Assembly: GCA_002375495.1 (NCBI GenBank)
Contig: DFLU01000012.1
Location: forward strand, 438,269-502,268
Source: Flavobacteriaceae bacterium UBA3611
GTDB lineage: Bacteria > Bacteroidota > Bacteroidia > Flavobacteriales > Flavobacteriaceae
Length of the DNA stretch: 64,000 bases
Direction: 5' to 3'
The position numbers were made by a program, and so were the translations under genes. Shown here piece by piece: positions 18,037 to 27,300 of the stretch. How positions within the stretch are numbered: the stretch's first letter is position 1; each line of letters opens with the position of its first letter. Below the pieces are notes generated by a model. The model did not search any database. It had not been told where the DNA came from and saw nothing but the letters and a program-made list of their open reading frames with translations.

Positions 18037-18255
18037 TTAGTTGTCCGAGTTTATAATCTTTTTAGATTCTTCGAATTCTTCCTTGGATATTTCACCTTTT
18101 GCAAAGCGGTTTTTGAGAATATCGAGCGGGCTGTCCTTCTTAGTTTTTTGATAGGGAATATCTGTTGGGATAAAGAATATCCAAGCAATAAATATTATCC
18201 ATATAATCCACCATATTAGGTGCATACCTCCAAAATGTCCGTCGTATAAATGCAT
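18037..18255 (-). CDS. SHOCT domain-containing small membrane protein
   Basis: 72 aa. A His- and Met-containing N-terminus leads into one very hydrophobic Trp-rich helix (about residues 13-30). The C-terminal DILKNRFAKGEISKEEFEE (about 44-62) is the SHOCT (short C-terminal) motif. SHOCT proteins are commonly membrane-tethered oligomerisation modules. It lies among small metal-associated genes; function not known. Confidence 0.78.
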   Translation of the reverse strand: MHLYDGHFGGMHLIWWIIWIIFIAWIFFIPTDIPYQKTKKDSPLDILKNRFAKGEISKEEFEESKKIINSDN

Positions 18256-18276
18256 AATTTTTGGTTTTAGTTGTTA

Positions 18277-18492
18277 TTAATTTATTTCTGTAATTGTGTA
18301 TCCGTTAAGTTTGCTGAGTTGCTTTTGTAGTTCAGTAATTGAAAGTTTTTCTGTCATCGTGATAAACGTTGCGCCTTTTGGCGCCAGAAAAATTTCTGCC
18401 TTTTCGATATTGGGATGTTCTTCCAAAGTCTTCTTGACCCTTGCTACACATCCACCACAACTAATTCCGTTTATTTGAAATTTTTGTTTCAT
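18277..18492 (-). CDS. Heavy-metal-associated (HMA) domain protein, copper chaperone-like
   Basis: 71 aa, a single ferredoxin-like HMA domain. The metal-binding loop is GISCGGCVARV (residues 9-19) with the CxxC pair C12/C15, as in CopZ and Atx1 chaperones. Expected to be cytoplasmic and to hand Cu(I) or a similar ion to transporters. It is 12 bp downstream of the His-rich membrane protein. A second such chaperone follows the Cu-ATPase at 55.5 kb. Confidence 0.87.
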   Translation of the reverse strand: MKQKFQINGISCGGCVARVKKTLEEHPNIEKAEIFLAPKGATFITMTEKLSITELQKQLSKLNGYTITEIN

Positions 18493-18504
18493 TGTATATA
18501 GTTT

Positions 18505-18762
18505 TTAGTGATGTTGATGTCCTTTGTGTTCTTCTTTTGTTTCCTGTTCAGAATGATTGTGGTCGCTATCCTGATGCTTATGATTATTGTGCCTTCCGTG
18601 TCCGTGTGAACCGTGGGGCATAAACAGATGGATGCCGAACATAAAAAGGATGAAAATAAATAGTGATGAACCACCTCCTATACCAAATGAGGGCGCTAAA
18701 AAGATGAACAATAGTGGTAGCCCACAACCTATGACCATCCAAATCCAGTGATTGTTTTTCAT
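18505..18762 (-). CDS. Small membrane protein with His-rich tail
   Basis: 85 aa. Two hydrophobic segments (about 6-24 and 31-48) precede a tail of about 35 residues dominated by His, Glu, Asp and Lys and ending HQHH. It resembles DUF2933-like small membrane proteins from metal-resistance loci. The tail would suit weak Zn, Cu or Ni binding; which side of the membrane it faces is unclear. It lies between the Met-rich lipoprotein (25 bp) and the HMA chaperone (12 bp). Confidence 0.7.
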   Translation of the reverse strand: MKNNHWIWMVIGCGLPLLFIFLAPSFGIGGGSSLFIFILFMFGIHLFMPHGSHGHGRHNNHKHQDSDHNHSEQETKEEHKGHQHH

Positions 18763-18787
18763 TGTTTTTGTATTTAGAAGTTAAAAA

Positions 18788-19249
18788 TTAATGATGCTCG
18801 GTATGATCCTGTTTGTTTGGACTATTCATATTCTGCATATCCATTCCTTTTTCGCCCATCATCTTTGAGCAAGATTCCATACAGTCCTCGCTCATCATTC
18901 CTTTTTCGTGCATCATTTTCATCATTGTTCCCATCATTTTTCCGTCATTCATCATTTGGTTCATCATCGAATGCATCATTGTACTGTCCTTCATCATCAT
19001 TTGCATTCCGTCTCCTTGCATCATAGAGCCCATCATTTTTTTGTTGCCCTGCATCATTGCCATTGTGTGTTGACTGCCGTGCATACTTTCCATAAACTCG
19101 GTCATATAATCGTGGTTCTCGGTAATGGCATTAAACACCTCCGTACGAGTTTCAGGATTTTCCAAAAGTGCTTGAGGATCTGCTCCTTGGTTGCAACTGC
19201 TTAAGCTTAAAAGCCCGATTGTTGATAAAACAATTAGTAATGTTTTCAT
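18788..19249 (-). CDS. Met-rich lipoprotein
   Basis: 153 aa. A lipoprotein signal with lipobox LSSC puts the acylated Cys at residue 19. The mature part holds dense Met and Met-His clusters between about residues 55 and 140, including MMQGDGMQMMM and MMNQMMNDGKMM, typical of periplasmic Cu(I)/Ag(I) binding. No named family recognised. It is the first gene of the tight leftward 23-gene run and is preceded by a hairpin at 19288-19332, so its promoter probably lies in the 160 bp gap. A buffer for copper at the outer or inner membrane is likely. Confidence 0.75.
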   Translation of the reverse strand: MKTLLIVLSTIGLLSLSSCNQGADPQALLENPETRTEVFNAITENHDYMTEFMESMHGSQHTMAMMQGNKKMMGSMMQGDGMQMMMKDSTMMHSMMNQMMNDGKMMGTMMKMMHEKGMMSEDCMESCSKMMGEKGMDMQNMNSPNKQDHTEHH

Positions 19250-19287
19250 AATTTTCTATTTTATTGAGTTAAACATTTATTTTTATA

Positions 19288-19332
19288 AACCCATTCCCAA
19301 CAATCCACAAACCGTAGTTTAGGGAATGGGTT
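19288..19332 (-). terminator. Stem-loop with perfect 11-bp arms
   Basis: AACCCATTCCC (19288-19298) pairs exactly with GGGAATGGGTT (19322-19332) across a 23-nt loop. It lies between the stop of the WG-repeat gene (19409) and the start of the Met-rich lipoprotein (19249), so on the minus strand it could end the WG transcript or act in the leader of the long operon. No clean T-tract follows; a terminator is likely but not certain. Confidence 0.45.
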
Positions 19333-19408
19333 ATCAGCTATTAACTGTCAGATTTAAAAAGGTTTTCAATCTTCTTTAATTTCATTTCTGTCGTGAACTT
19401 TTTCATTG

Positions 19409-20011
19409 TTATTCAATTTTTTTTAAACGCCATTTCTTGTTGCTGTCTTTAATGGCCACTAAATTTTCCGAAATGAATTTAGATGTTATGGTAGGTGGAT
19501 TTTTATCTTCCTTATCTTTAGGCGATATGTGAATGGCCAATTGAGTTAGATGGTCAATGGCTTTTCCTTGTTTATCTATAATTACTTCAAAATAATGGTA
19601 GCTAACGATGTCTTTGTTGAAAATGTCATTATAGCCTATGGTCTCTTTTTCAACTTTTAGTACCAATGCCTTATCATATTCGAAATTGGTCGCATTCAAG
19701 AATTGAGGTGTAATGACAGTTTTTCCAGTTTTATCGATATAGCCATAATACAGTATGCCATCTTTTTGATGGGCAATCAAGCATTTTTCGTTACTGAATA
19801 TGGGGTAGGTTGCATTTCCTGTTTTGGTTAGCACCAAATCATTTCGAAAATCAATGATTACTTTGCCGTCTTGGTCAATAAACCCCCATTCGTTCCCTTT
19901 TTTAATGGCAGCTACTTCATTGTTAAAAGGCGAGATGTACTCTAAATTTTCTATAGTTTGTGCAATCCCTAGAAAGGGAATTAATACCAATGTGATGAGT
20001 AGTTTTTTCAT
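19409..20011 (-). CDS. WG repeat-containing secreted protein
   Basis: 200 aa with a Sec signal peptide (MKKLLITLVLIPFLGIAQ, cleavage near residue 18). WG repeats are visible: a copy around residues 31-55 with EWGFIDQDGKVI and a degenerate one around 80-100 with YYGYIDKTGKTVI. WG proteins are beta-rich and common in Bacteroidota, with mostly unknown roles. It stands slightly apart from the long operon (160 bp gap on its downstream side) and shares the strand with the AraC regulator. Confidence 0.82.
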   Translation of the reverse strand: MKKLLITLVLIPFLGIAQTIENLEYISPFNNEVAAIKKGNEWGFIDQDGKVIIDFRNDLVLTKTGNATYPIFSNEKCLIAHQKDGILYYGYIDKTGKTVITPQFLNATNFEYDKALVLKVEKETIGYNDIFNKDIVSYHYFEVIIDKQGKAIDHLTQLAIHISPKDKEDKNPPTITSKFISENLVAIKDSNKKWRLKKIE

Positions 20012-20081
20012 TTTAGTTTGATTTATTTTGATAAAATTAACGATTGCCTTAAGCGTTTATCTGCATAACTTTCGTTGTTAT

Positions 20082-20663
20082 CTACATAATTTCATCGTAA
20101 AAATTTCTTTTCCAGTTTTCAGTATTTTTATAATCGGTCATACTCACTCCAATTACTTCTTTGAACTGTCTAGACAGATGGTTGACACTGCTGTAGTCCA
20201 ATAAGTATCCTATATCTGAAAAGGAATGTTGTTTGAGTTGAATGAGCTCTTTAACTTTCTCTATCTTTAATTTGATAAAGTACTTTTCAATGGTTGTCTG
20301 TTGATTTGCTGAAAATAATTTACTCAATGTCTTGTATTCCCTATGAAGGCTTGATGCCAATAGTTCAGATGTTTTTACTTTGATATGTAATGGTAGCTCT
20401 TGCAATTGTTCAATTAGAATAATCTTGATTCTTTCTACGAGCATTTCTTCTTCGTTCTGCACTATTTCAAAATCATTGGCGTGAAGTACGGTTGTTACTG
20501 CATTGATAATTTCATTGTCTGTTTTATTTGGTGCTTCTACCAACAGCCTTCCCAATTCCAATGAAAGTACGGTTACTTCAAGTTCCTGTAACTCCTGCAT
20601 AATTACTTTTAAGCAGCGATTACAGACCATATTCTTAATCCAAAATTCTTTTGGTTTGCTCAT
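20082..20663 (-). CDS. AraC-family regulator with N-terminal CxxC (HMA-like) domain
   Basis: 193 aa. The N-terminal 65 residues begin with a metal-site-like MVCNRCLKVIM (Cys14 and Cys17) and beta-alpha pattern similar to an HMA fold. The C-terminal 100 residues are an AraC helix-turn-helix pair, ending with YSSVNHLSRQFKEVIGVS. I infer a cytoplasmic metal sensor, with Cu(I) the first candidate because of the adjacent copper genes. A paralogue of almost the same layout lies at 39993. A perfect palindrome (20681-20700) sits 17 bp upstream and could be its own operator. Confidence 0.8.
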   Translation of the reverse strand: MSKPKEFWIKNMVCNRCLKVIMQELQELEVTVLSLELGRLLVEAPNKTDNEIINAVTTVLHANDFEIVQNEEEMLVERIKIILIEQLQELPLHIKVKTSELLASSLHREYKTLSKLFSANQQTTIEKYFIKLKIEKVKELIQLKQHSFSDIGYLLDYSSVNHLSRQFKEVIGVSMTDYKNTENWKRNFYDEIM

Positions 20664-20680
20664 AGTATATAATGTATTGT

Positions 20681-20700
20681 CATTGAGTTTTAACTCAATG
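20681..20700. promoter_or_regulatory. Perfect 9-2-9 palindrome upstream of the AraC regulator
   Basis: CATTGAGTT and AACTCAATG are exact inverted repeats separated by TT. The site starts 17 bp before the regulator's start codon on the minus strand, where a repressor or autoregulatory site would be expected. It could instead be an RNA hairpin in the leader. Two more short inverted repeats (20769-20793 and 20804-20823) lie in the same gap, next to the stop of the HYC_CC_PP gene. Confidence 0.45.
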
Positions 20701-20834
20701 GTTTGAAAGGTTAAGACCTAACAGGGTTAATGGTGTATGGTATTGTTGGGAATAGAGTACAACAAATGTTAGCCAGAAGTGAAACTTTGGCTATAGAGGT
20801 AATGCAGATTAAAGTCAATCTGCGATGTAGAAAA

Positions 20835-21257
20835 TCAAATTAAGAAGGTCTCGTTGAGAATTATAATATCTGTAGATAATAAAGGCGGCCTATAGGTTTT
20901 AAAAGAAATGACGTTTTCTTCTAGCCCCTCGAACAGATTAATATAGGTATTAAAAAAAGTATTTAAGAAAACTAAAGTCTCAATCTCTAAAATTGTATTG
21001 GACTTCTTAAAGGTGTCATCTCCTTCTTTTACAATGGTCTGATTATCGCAACAATCCTTCTCTTGTATGGAAGTACATTGCTTGGAATTTGAATCTTTTT
21101 TTTGCGCTGTCTCCATACAAGATTCTGCCTTACTAAAAAAAGCCATATCCACCAATTTATTACAGCAAAAGTGCATATCCACCGTGAAAGAAGAAGTAGA
21201 AAACAGTATAAAAACTGCTAAAAAAAAGGACAGTATTTTGGTAAAAAAAGATTTCAC
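20835..21257 (-). CDS. HYC_CC_PP family protein (copy 1)
   Basis: 140 aa. Signal peptide or anchor at residues 8-26, then the family signature: MHFCC (His-x-Cys-Cys) near residue 28, a Cys-rich middle with KDCCDN near 67, and a Pro-Pro pair (YRPPLL) near 122. The last residues are NETFLI. The family occurs in Bacteroidota next to copper genes, and periplasmic metal binding is likely but unproven. Copy 2 at 23874 faces the opposite way on the other side of the TonB receptor. Confidence 0.83.
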   Translation of the reverse strand: MKSFFTKILSFFLAVFILFSTSSFTVDMHFCCNKLVDMAFFSKAESCMETAQKKDSNSKQCTSIQEKDCCDNQTIVKEGDDTFKKSNTILEIETLVFLNTFFNTYINLFEGLEENVISFKTYRPPLLSTDIIILNETFLI

Positions 21258-21418
21258 TCTATAAAATTAATAAATTTTGTCCAACATTAAAGGTTTTTCA
21301 TAGATTAAATGATGATACTTAATAAGCTTATTATCAATTGGAAGCATAATTAATTAATGCGAAGATAATTTTAAAGGTTCAACAGGAATATGATATTTGT
21401 CATCAAATATAATTTCTC

Positions 21419-23647
21419 TTAAAATCCATATGCTACAGAAAAGTTAATTCCAAAAGGATGGCCAGGACGTAGACCTGCTGGCACACGAGATACAGCATAT
21501 TTTGTATTAAATAGGTTTATGATGTTTGTTGATAGCGTAAAATTTTCATTAAGAAAATAACGAGCAGATAAGTCAACTATGAAGTTAGAATCCACTTTAA
21601 AATTTTCAGGAATAGATCCTGAACCAGCTTTAGTTCTAAATGCTCCAGTATATCGTGAATTTAGGTTTACTTCAAATTTCTTATGCTCTAGCCCAAAAGT
21701 TGCATTTAACTGATTTTTTGCGATGTATGGTATTTCGTCCCCTTTGGTCACCACTCCATAAATATCCTCGTTGCTATCGAAACTAGTCAGAAATTCGGTA
21801 TCCGTGAGGGTATAGGAAACCGACACAGGAAGTTTAAATTTTTCTGACTTATTATATAATAGGTTGTAATTCAGTAAAAATTCAATTCCGCTTACGCGAA
21901 CTTCACCTGCATTAAACTGGTCAAGACTTCCCGTACCACCTGTAGCAGCCAAATCACTTCCCAGTAGGTTTTGATAGTCATTGTAAAACCCAACAAGTTC
22001 CCCTTGTAGCCCTTTAACGCTAAATCGGGTTCCTATTTCGTAATTAATACTTTCTTCGGCATTTTGCCCTGGTGTATTGCTTGGTGGGGAAAACCCTTTG
22101 TGTACACCACCAAAAACTGAAAAATCGTTACTAAATCTGTAGTTTGCGCCTAAACCAGGAATCCATACGTTTACCTTGTTTTCGCGAATGGATAAATCTT
22201 GACCAGTCCTCGAAGGGTCATTGGTACCATAGTCCCTTCGGGTTAGAGTTATATTCTCATAGCGTAAGCCAGGTGTTAGGGTCAAGTTCTCAACTTTTAT
22301 GGTGTATAAGAGGTGTGCAGCGAGAGCTTTTGCTCCACTTATGCGGTTAGCGTCCGACCCTTTTTCGCCTACTTCGGTACGTATTAATTCATTGTTCAAG
22401 AATGCATACCTGTCCACCCATTGAAATCTGTCCTCATCATCCTCGTGGTAGCGTATTCCGGCTTCTAAAGTTTGTAACCAATCAGAACCCCATCGTAATT
22501 TGGCAATGGATTGAACACCATTTGAAGTGTATGCTCTGTTATTTGCCTTTACGCCCATAGCATCTTCTTCGGTGTTTTCGTTTCCTAAAATGGTTTGGTA
22601 TTCTAATGGGAAATTCTGTGGCGATGAAAGGATATTACTAATGCTCACTCTTTCGCCTAAATTTACATCATCCAATTTGTACCAATTACGTTTGAATTTA
22701 TTCAAGTAACCGGTAGTGCTTATGTCTAATGATGATGATAATCGGATAAAGTGGGTAAGTTGGTATTGTTGATGCTCGGCATTCATTACATCCTCTGAAG
22801 AAGCTCTGTATCTTCTAAAGGTATTTTCTTGAAAATCTTCATCTGTCAAACCTAAGTAAGTTTCGTTTGCCTCTTCTTCGGAATATTGGATTTTAAATGT
22901 TAGTGACTGATACAATTTTGCATCTAAATTTGAGTTGACCCTAAACTTCGCCAAATAATCAGATTTATCAAATCCTGTATTGCCACCGCCATCTAAATCC
23001 TTAAAACCGTCTGAGCTGTAATTGAAATAATCCGTTACAAATCCAAAGTTTTGATAGCTATCACCAATGACTAATTGCGTGTTTCTTGAGCCATAATTCC
23101 CTGCGGCAATGGAAGCTCGTCCAGAAAATTCGTCAGGAATTCGGGAAGAAATCATATTAATGGCACCGCCCGTGGTGTTGGGTCCATATTGAATTTGACT
23201 GCTTCCTTTCAAGATTTCGACGGCCTGCATACGCCCAATAGTTGGGAAATAATAGGCGGCAGGTGCGCTGTAGGGTGCTGGGGCAATGAGAACGCCATCT
23301 TCCATCAAATTTATTTTTGCACTACGCTCAGGCGATGTACCTCGCAAACTTATATTTGGACGTAGTCCAAAACCATCCTCTTCGTAAATGTTAATTCCTG
23401 GAACCGTTTGTAATACCCTATTGATATTTGTATATGAAAATTTTTTTAAATCCTCTTCGGAAATATAGCTCGCAGAACCTGTTTTGTTTTTAATCTCAAA
23501 TTTACTGCCCAGTATGGTGTTAGCGGATACAATCACTTCTTTTAGGCGTTCCGTCTTTTGTTGTATAGTATCCTTTTTTTGAGGATTTGTTTGCGCCAAT
23601 ATATATGTAAACTGCAAGATAAATAGTAGGGAGAATAGAGTTCTCAT
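21419..23647 (-). CDS. TonB-dependent outer-membrane receptor (FecA-like)
   Basis: 742 aa, normal for TonB receptors. Signal peptide at residues 1-18, a plug domain (about 35-150) with NISLRGTSPERS and EILKGSSQIQYGPNTTGG, then a 22-strand barrel ending in an aromatic residue (AYGF). The plug wording is nearest to Fe(III)-dicitrate/siderophore receptors. It would import a metal chelate using TonB energy. Two Fur-box-like palindromes flank its promoter (23659-23679 and 23719-23739), which suggests iron control. Its seat inside a copper island is odd; a copper chelate as substrate is the alternative. Confidence 0.9.
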   Translation of the reverse strand: MRTLFSLLFILQFTYILAQTNPQKKDTIQQKTERLKEVIVSANTILGSKFEIKNKTGSASYISEEDLKKFSYTNINRVLQTVPGINIYEEDGFGLRPNISLRGTSPERSAKINLMEDGVLIAPAPYSAPAAYYFPTIGRMQAVEILKGSSQIQYGPNTTGGAINMISSRIPDEFSGRASIAAGNYGSRNTQLVIGDSYQNFGFVTDYFNYSSDGFKDLDGGGNTGFDKSDYLAKFRVNSNLDAKLYQSLTFKIQYSEEEANETYLGLTDEDFQENTFRRYRASSEDVMNAEHQQYQLTHFIRLSSSLDISTTGYLNKFKRNWYKLDDVNLGERVSISNILSSPQNFPLEYQTILGNENTEEDAMGVKANNRAYTSNGVQSIAKLRWGSDWLQTLEAGIRYHEDDEDRFQWVDRYAFLNNELIRTEVGEKGSDANRISGAKALAAHLLYTIKVENLTLTPGLRYENITLTRRDYGTNDPSRTGQDLSIRENKVNVWIPGLGANYRFSNDFSVFGGVHKGFSPPSNTPGQNAEESINYEIGTRFSVKGLQGELVGFYNDYQNLLGSDLAATGGTGSLDQFNAGEVRVSGIEFLLNYNLLYNKSEKFKLPVSVSYTLTDTEFLTSFDSNEDIYGVVTKGDEIPYIAKNQLNATFGLEHKKFEVNLNSRYTGAFRTKAGSGSIPENFKVDSNFIVDLSARYFLNENFTLSTNIINLFNTKYAVSRVPAGLRPGHPFGINFSVAYGF

Positions 23648-23658
23648 TGGTAATAAAT

Positions 23659-23679
23659 TATTTAGAATGATTTTAAATA
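23659..23679. promoter_or_regulatory. Fur-box-like palindrome, proximal site
   Basis: A 21-bp inverted repeat centred on 23669, reading TATTTAGAAT-G-ATTTTAAATA, with 9 of 10 base pairs matching. It lies between the -7 box (23685-23692) and the start codon of the TonB receptor, so a bound repressor would block transcription. The AGAATnATTnT core resembles Fur-family operators; which family member binds is inference. Confidence 0.55.
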
Positions 23680-23684
23680 GAAGA

Positions 23685-23715
23685 CAAATGTAATGTACTG
23701 GTTTTAAAAAACCAA
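23685..23715 (-). promoter_or_regulatory. Promoter of the TonB receptor gene
   Basis: On the minus strand the -7 box reads TACATTTG (23692-23685), a perfect TAnnTTTG. A TTGG -33 element lies at 23715-23712 with a 19-bp spacer, matching the Bacteroidota sigma-A promoter. The -33 box falls within a perfect 7-2-7 palindrome (23699-23714, TGGTTTT-AA-AAAACCA). Confidence 0.6.
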
Positions 23716-23718
23716 TCT

Positions 23719-23739
23719 TATTTAGAATAATTCTTAATA
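23719..23739. promoter_or_regulatory. Fur-box-like palindrome, distal site
   Basis: TATTTAGAAT-A-ATTCTTAATA, centred on 23729, with 9 of 10 pairs matching. It is a near copy of the proximal site exactly 60 bp away, and lies just upstream of the -33 element of the TonB receptor promoter. Two sites bracketing a promoter is a classical repressor layout. Confidence 0.55.
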
Positions 23740-23857
23740 ATAATTTTAAAGTATTTTAAGCTCAATAACTTATCCTTAGAAAAAAATTATAACCATAAAA
23801 AACCCGAAACGTTATGCAAATTGTTTGTTAAATAAAAAGACTTTACTTAAAATTTTA

Positions 23858-23865
23858 TACTTTTG
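23858..23865 (+). promoter_or_regulatory. -7 promoter box before HYC_CC_PP copy 2
   Basis: TACTTTTG is a perfect TAnnTTTG box. It ends 8 nt before ATG 23874, so the transcript would have almost no leader. It probably drives HYC_CC_PP copy 2 and the cus genes behind it. The following bases create an 8-bp palindrome TTGTACAA (23863-23870), similar to half-sites in the copA-type operator at 53234. Confidence 0.55.
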
Positions 23866-23873
23866 TACAATTG

Positions 23874-24290
23874 ATGAAGAAGATTTTTTTTAAAATAGCA
23901 TCATTTTGTATGGCACTTTTAGTGTTATTCTCAACGTTTTCTTTTACGTTGGCAAGTCATTATTGCGGTGATGTTTTAGTTGATTCTTCTTTGTTTGGAA
24001 AAGTAGAAACCTGCGGTATGGAAGTTCAAAAAACTTCTACTTCTTCTAATTGTGATATTACCAAGAAAAACTGCTGTAGTGATGAGCAATTGCTTTTAGA
24101 AGGTCAGGATACACTAAAAATTTCCTTCGAAAAACTGGATAAAGAACAGCAAATACTCGTTGTATCATTTATCCAATCGTATTTAGATTTGTTTGAGTAT
24201 GAAAACTCAGATAATGAAGCATTTATTGATTATTCCCCACCGCCCCTTATTAGGGACGTTCAAGTCCTAGACCAGACTTTCCTCATTTGA
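23874..24290 (+). CDS. HYC_CC_PP family protein (copy 2)
   Basis: 138 aa from ATG 23874; a TTG codon directly before it is in frame but less likely. N-terminal signal or anchor at residues 5-25, then SHYCGD with the His-Tyr-Cys of the family name, KKNCCSDE with the Cys-Cys pair, and YSPPPLI with the Pro-Pro. It ends DQTFLI, like copy 1. Probably periplasmic and metal binding. It opens the plus-strand copper efflux cluster, 105 bp upstream of cusA. Confidence 0.83.
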   Translation: MKKIFFKIASFCMALLVLFSTFSFTLASHYCGDVLVDSSLFGKVETCGMEVQKTSTSSNCDITKKNCCSDEQLLLEGQDTLKISFEKLDKEQQILVVSFIQSYLDLFEYENSDNEAFIDYSPPPLIRDVQVLDQTFLI

Positions 24291-24395
24291 TTTTTAAGTA
24301 ATTAACTCTTACGTCCAACATTAATTTGTTTGGACTAAACTGCTTGTACCTTGTTTTTTCAACAAGTATTGTTATTACTTAAAACTCATTTTTTT

Positions 24396-27300
24396 ATGCT
24401 GAATAAGAGCATTAAATTTTTAATAGAAAATAAATTAGTAGCTGTATTGCTATTAGCCTTGTTTGTGGCTTGGGGCGTGGTAAACGCACCTTTTGAATGG
24501 AACACGGGCTCACTTCCCCGAAACCCCGTTGCCGTTGATGCCATACCTGATATTGGTGAAAACCAACAAATCGTATTTACGAAATGGGATGGACGTTCCC
24601 CTCAGGATATCGAAGACCAAATAACCTATCCATTAACAACCTCGCTACTTGGAATTCCGGGAGTTAAGACCATTCGTAGTTCTTCAATGTTTGGGTTTTC
24701 AAGTATCTACATCATATTTGAAGAAGATATTGAGTTTTACTGGAGCCGAAGCCGAATTCTTGAAAAACTAAATTCATTGCCAGCTGGGTTACTTCCTGAA
24801 GGTGTTAATCCTGCTTTAGGACCAGATGCGACTGGTCTTGGGCAAATTTATTGGTACACGCTTGAAGGTCGTGACGAAAATGGAAATGTGACTGGCGGTT
24901 GGGATTTGCAGGAATTACGAAGCATTCAAGATTTTTACGTGAAATATGCGCTTTCATCAGCAAGTGGTGTTTCTGAAGTCGCCTCAATTGGTGGTTATGT
25001 TTTGGAATATCAAGTAGATGTCAACCCCGAGTTGATGAAGCAGTATAAAATTGGTTTGAATGAAGTTGTAAAAGCTGTAAAACAGAGTAATAAGGATGTT
25101 GGAGCACAGACTTTGGAAATTAACCAAGCGGAATATCTCATACGTGGCTTGGGATATGTCAAATCCATTGCCGATTTGGAAAACGCTGTAGTAACATCAG
25201 AAAATTTTACCTCAATACGCTTAAAGGATATTGCAAAAGTTTCCCACGGACCTGCAACAAGAAGAGGGCTGTTGGATAAAGAAGGAGCAGAAGTTGTAGG
25301 TGGTGTCGTGGTAGCCCGATATGGTGCTAACCCTATGGCGGTTATTAATAATGTGAAGGAAAAAATCAATGAATTAAGTTCAGGTTTGCCCTCTAAAACA
25401 TTAAGTGATGGTAGAACATCTCAACTTACCATTGTTCCTTTTTATGATAGAACAGAACTTATTCAAGAAACATTAGGTACGCTGGACGAAGCACTTACAT
25501 TAGAAATTTTAATTACAATTTTCGTAATTATTATAATGGTATTTAATTTAAGGGCTTCGGTTTTAATTTCAGGATTATTACCTGTTGCAGTATTGATGGT
25601 TTTTATTTCAATGAAGCTGTTTAATGTAGACGCCAATATTGTGGCCTTGTCAGGTATAGCTATTGCTATTGGAACAATGGTCGATGTGGGTGTGATTCTT
25701 ACAGAAAATGTGCTTCGGCATATTGATGAAAATGAGGAAAACCTGCCAATGAACACGGTAGTATATAATGCAACCGCCGAAGTTTCTGGGGCAATATTGA
25801 CTGCGGTACTCACCACTATTATAAGCTTTATTCCTGTATTCACGATGATTGGTGCTGAAGGTAAATTGTTTCGACCATTGGCTTTTACCAAAACGGCTGC
25901 CCTAACAGCATCCCTAATTGTGGCCTTATTTTTAATCCCACCGTTCGCAGCATATTTATTTAAAAAACGTAGCATAAAGATTTCTTTTAGTTATATACTA
26001 AATGGAGCAATGATTATTTTGGGTGTTGTAGCACTTATTTTTGGTTACCCGCTAGGATTAATATTAGTTGCATTTGGTGTGGTTGGTATCCTCTCGCTAA
26101 AGGAGAAAATTACCCCAAAACGTGCCAATGTGATTAACATATTTGTATCTGCTTTTGCTATCATATTCTTATTGGCAGAATATTGGAGACCACTTGGCGT
26201 CGATCGCAGCATATTTATAAATTTGATTTTTGTTGGACTTATCTGTTTTGGCCTTCTAGGTGTATTCACACTTTTCAGAAAGTATTATGTGCGTATTTTA
26301 AATTGGGCATTACGGAATAAACTATTGTTTCTTTCCCTGCCCACCGCCATTATAATTTTTGGGGTAATGATTATGAAAAATACAGGGAAGGAATTTATGC
26401 CATCTCTTAATGAAGGCTCTTTCTTGCTGATGCCCACTTCAATGCCCCACGCTGGTGTTGAAGAGAACAAACGGGTATTACAACAATTGGATATGGCTGT
26501 GGCCAGTATTCCTGAAATTGAAACCGTAGTTGGTAAATCTGGTCGTACAGAATCTGCATTAGACCCAGCACCATTATCAATGTATGAGAATGTCATTCAA
26601 TACAAGTCTGAATATATATTAAATGAGAAAAGAAAAAGACAGCGGTTTAAGGTAAATGAAGATGGACTGTTTATTCTAAAGGACGGAAGGTTGGTTACCA
26701 ATCCAAATAATGAAGTAGAAACTGAAAATGCAACATACGATGCTTCGGCAATAGCAGACCCATTTTCTGTCAACATATCACAACTGATACCAGATGATGA
26801 CGGAGAATACTTTAGAAACTGGCGACCTGAAATTGAATCGCCAGATGATATTTGGAAAGAAATTGTGAGAGTCACAAAGCTTCCTGGAGTTACTTCTGCA
26901 CCCAAGTTACAACCCATTGAAACACGTTTGGTAATGTTACAAACCGGTATGCGAGCACCAATGGGAATAAAGGTAAAAGGGCAAGACTTAAAGGAAATTG
27001 AAGCCTTTGGAGTACAATTGGAAAATATTCTTAAGCAAGCAGATGGGGTTAAGGATGAGGCCGTATTTGCTGACCGTATTGTCGGGAAACCTTATCTATT
27101 ATTGGATATTGACAGAGACCGATTGGCTCGATATGGAATTACCATCGAACAGGTACAACAGGTCATTCAAGTATCTGTTGGAGGAATGGTGCTTACGCAG
27201 ACTGTTGAAGGTAGAGAAAGATATGGCATTCGAGTTCGCTATCCTAGAGAATTAAGGGCAAACCCTAATGATTTAAAAGACATCTATGTTCCTGTTGAAA

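Noticed and set aside
18813..19204. Plus-strand open frames over the Met-rich lipoprotein gene
   Set aside because: Antisense artefact of the CAT-rich complement of Met codons; no start context or family.
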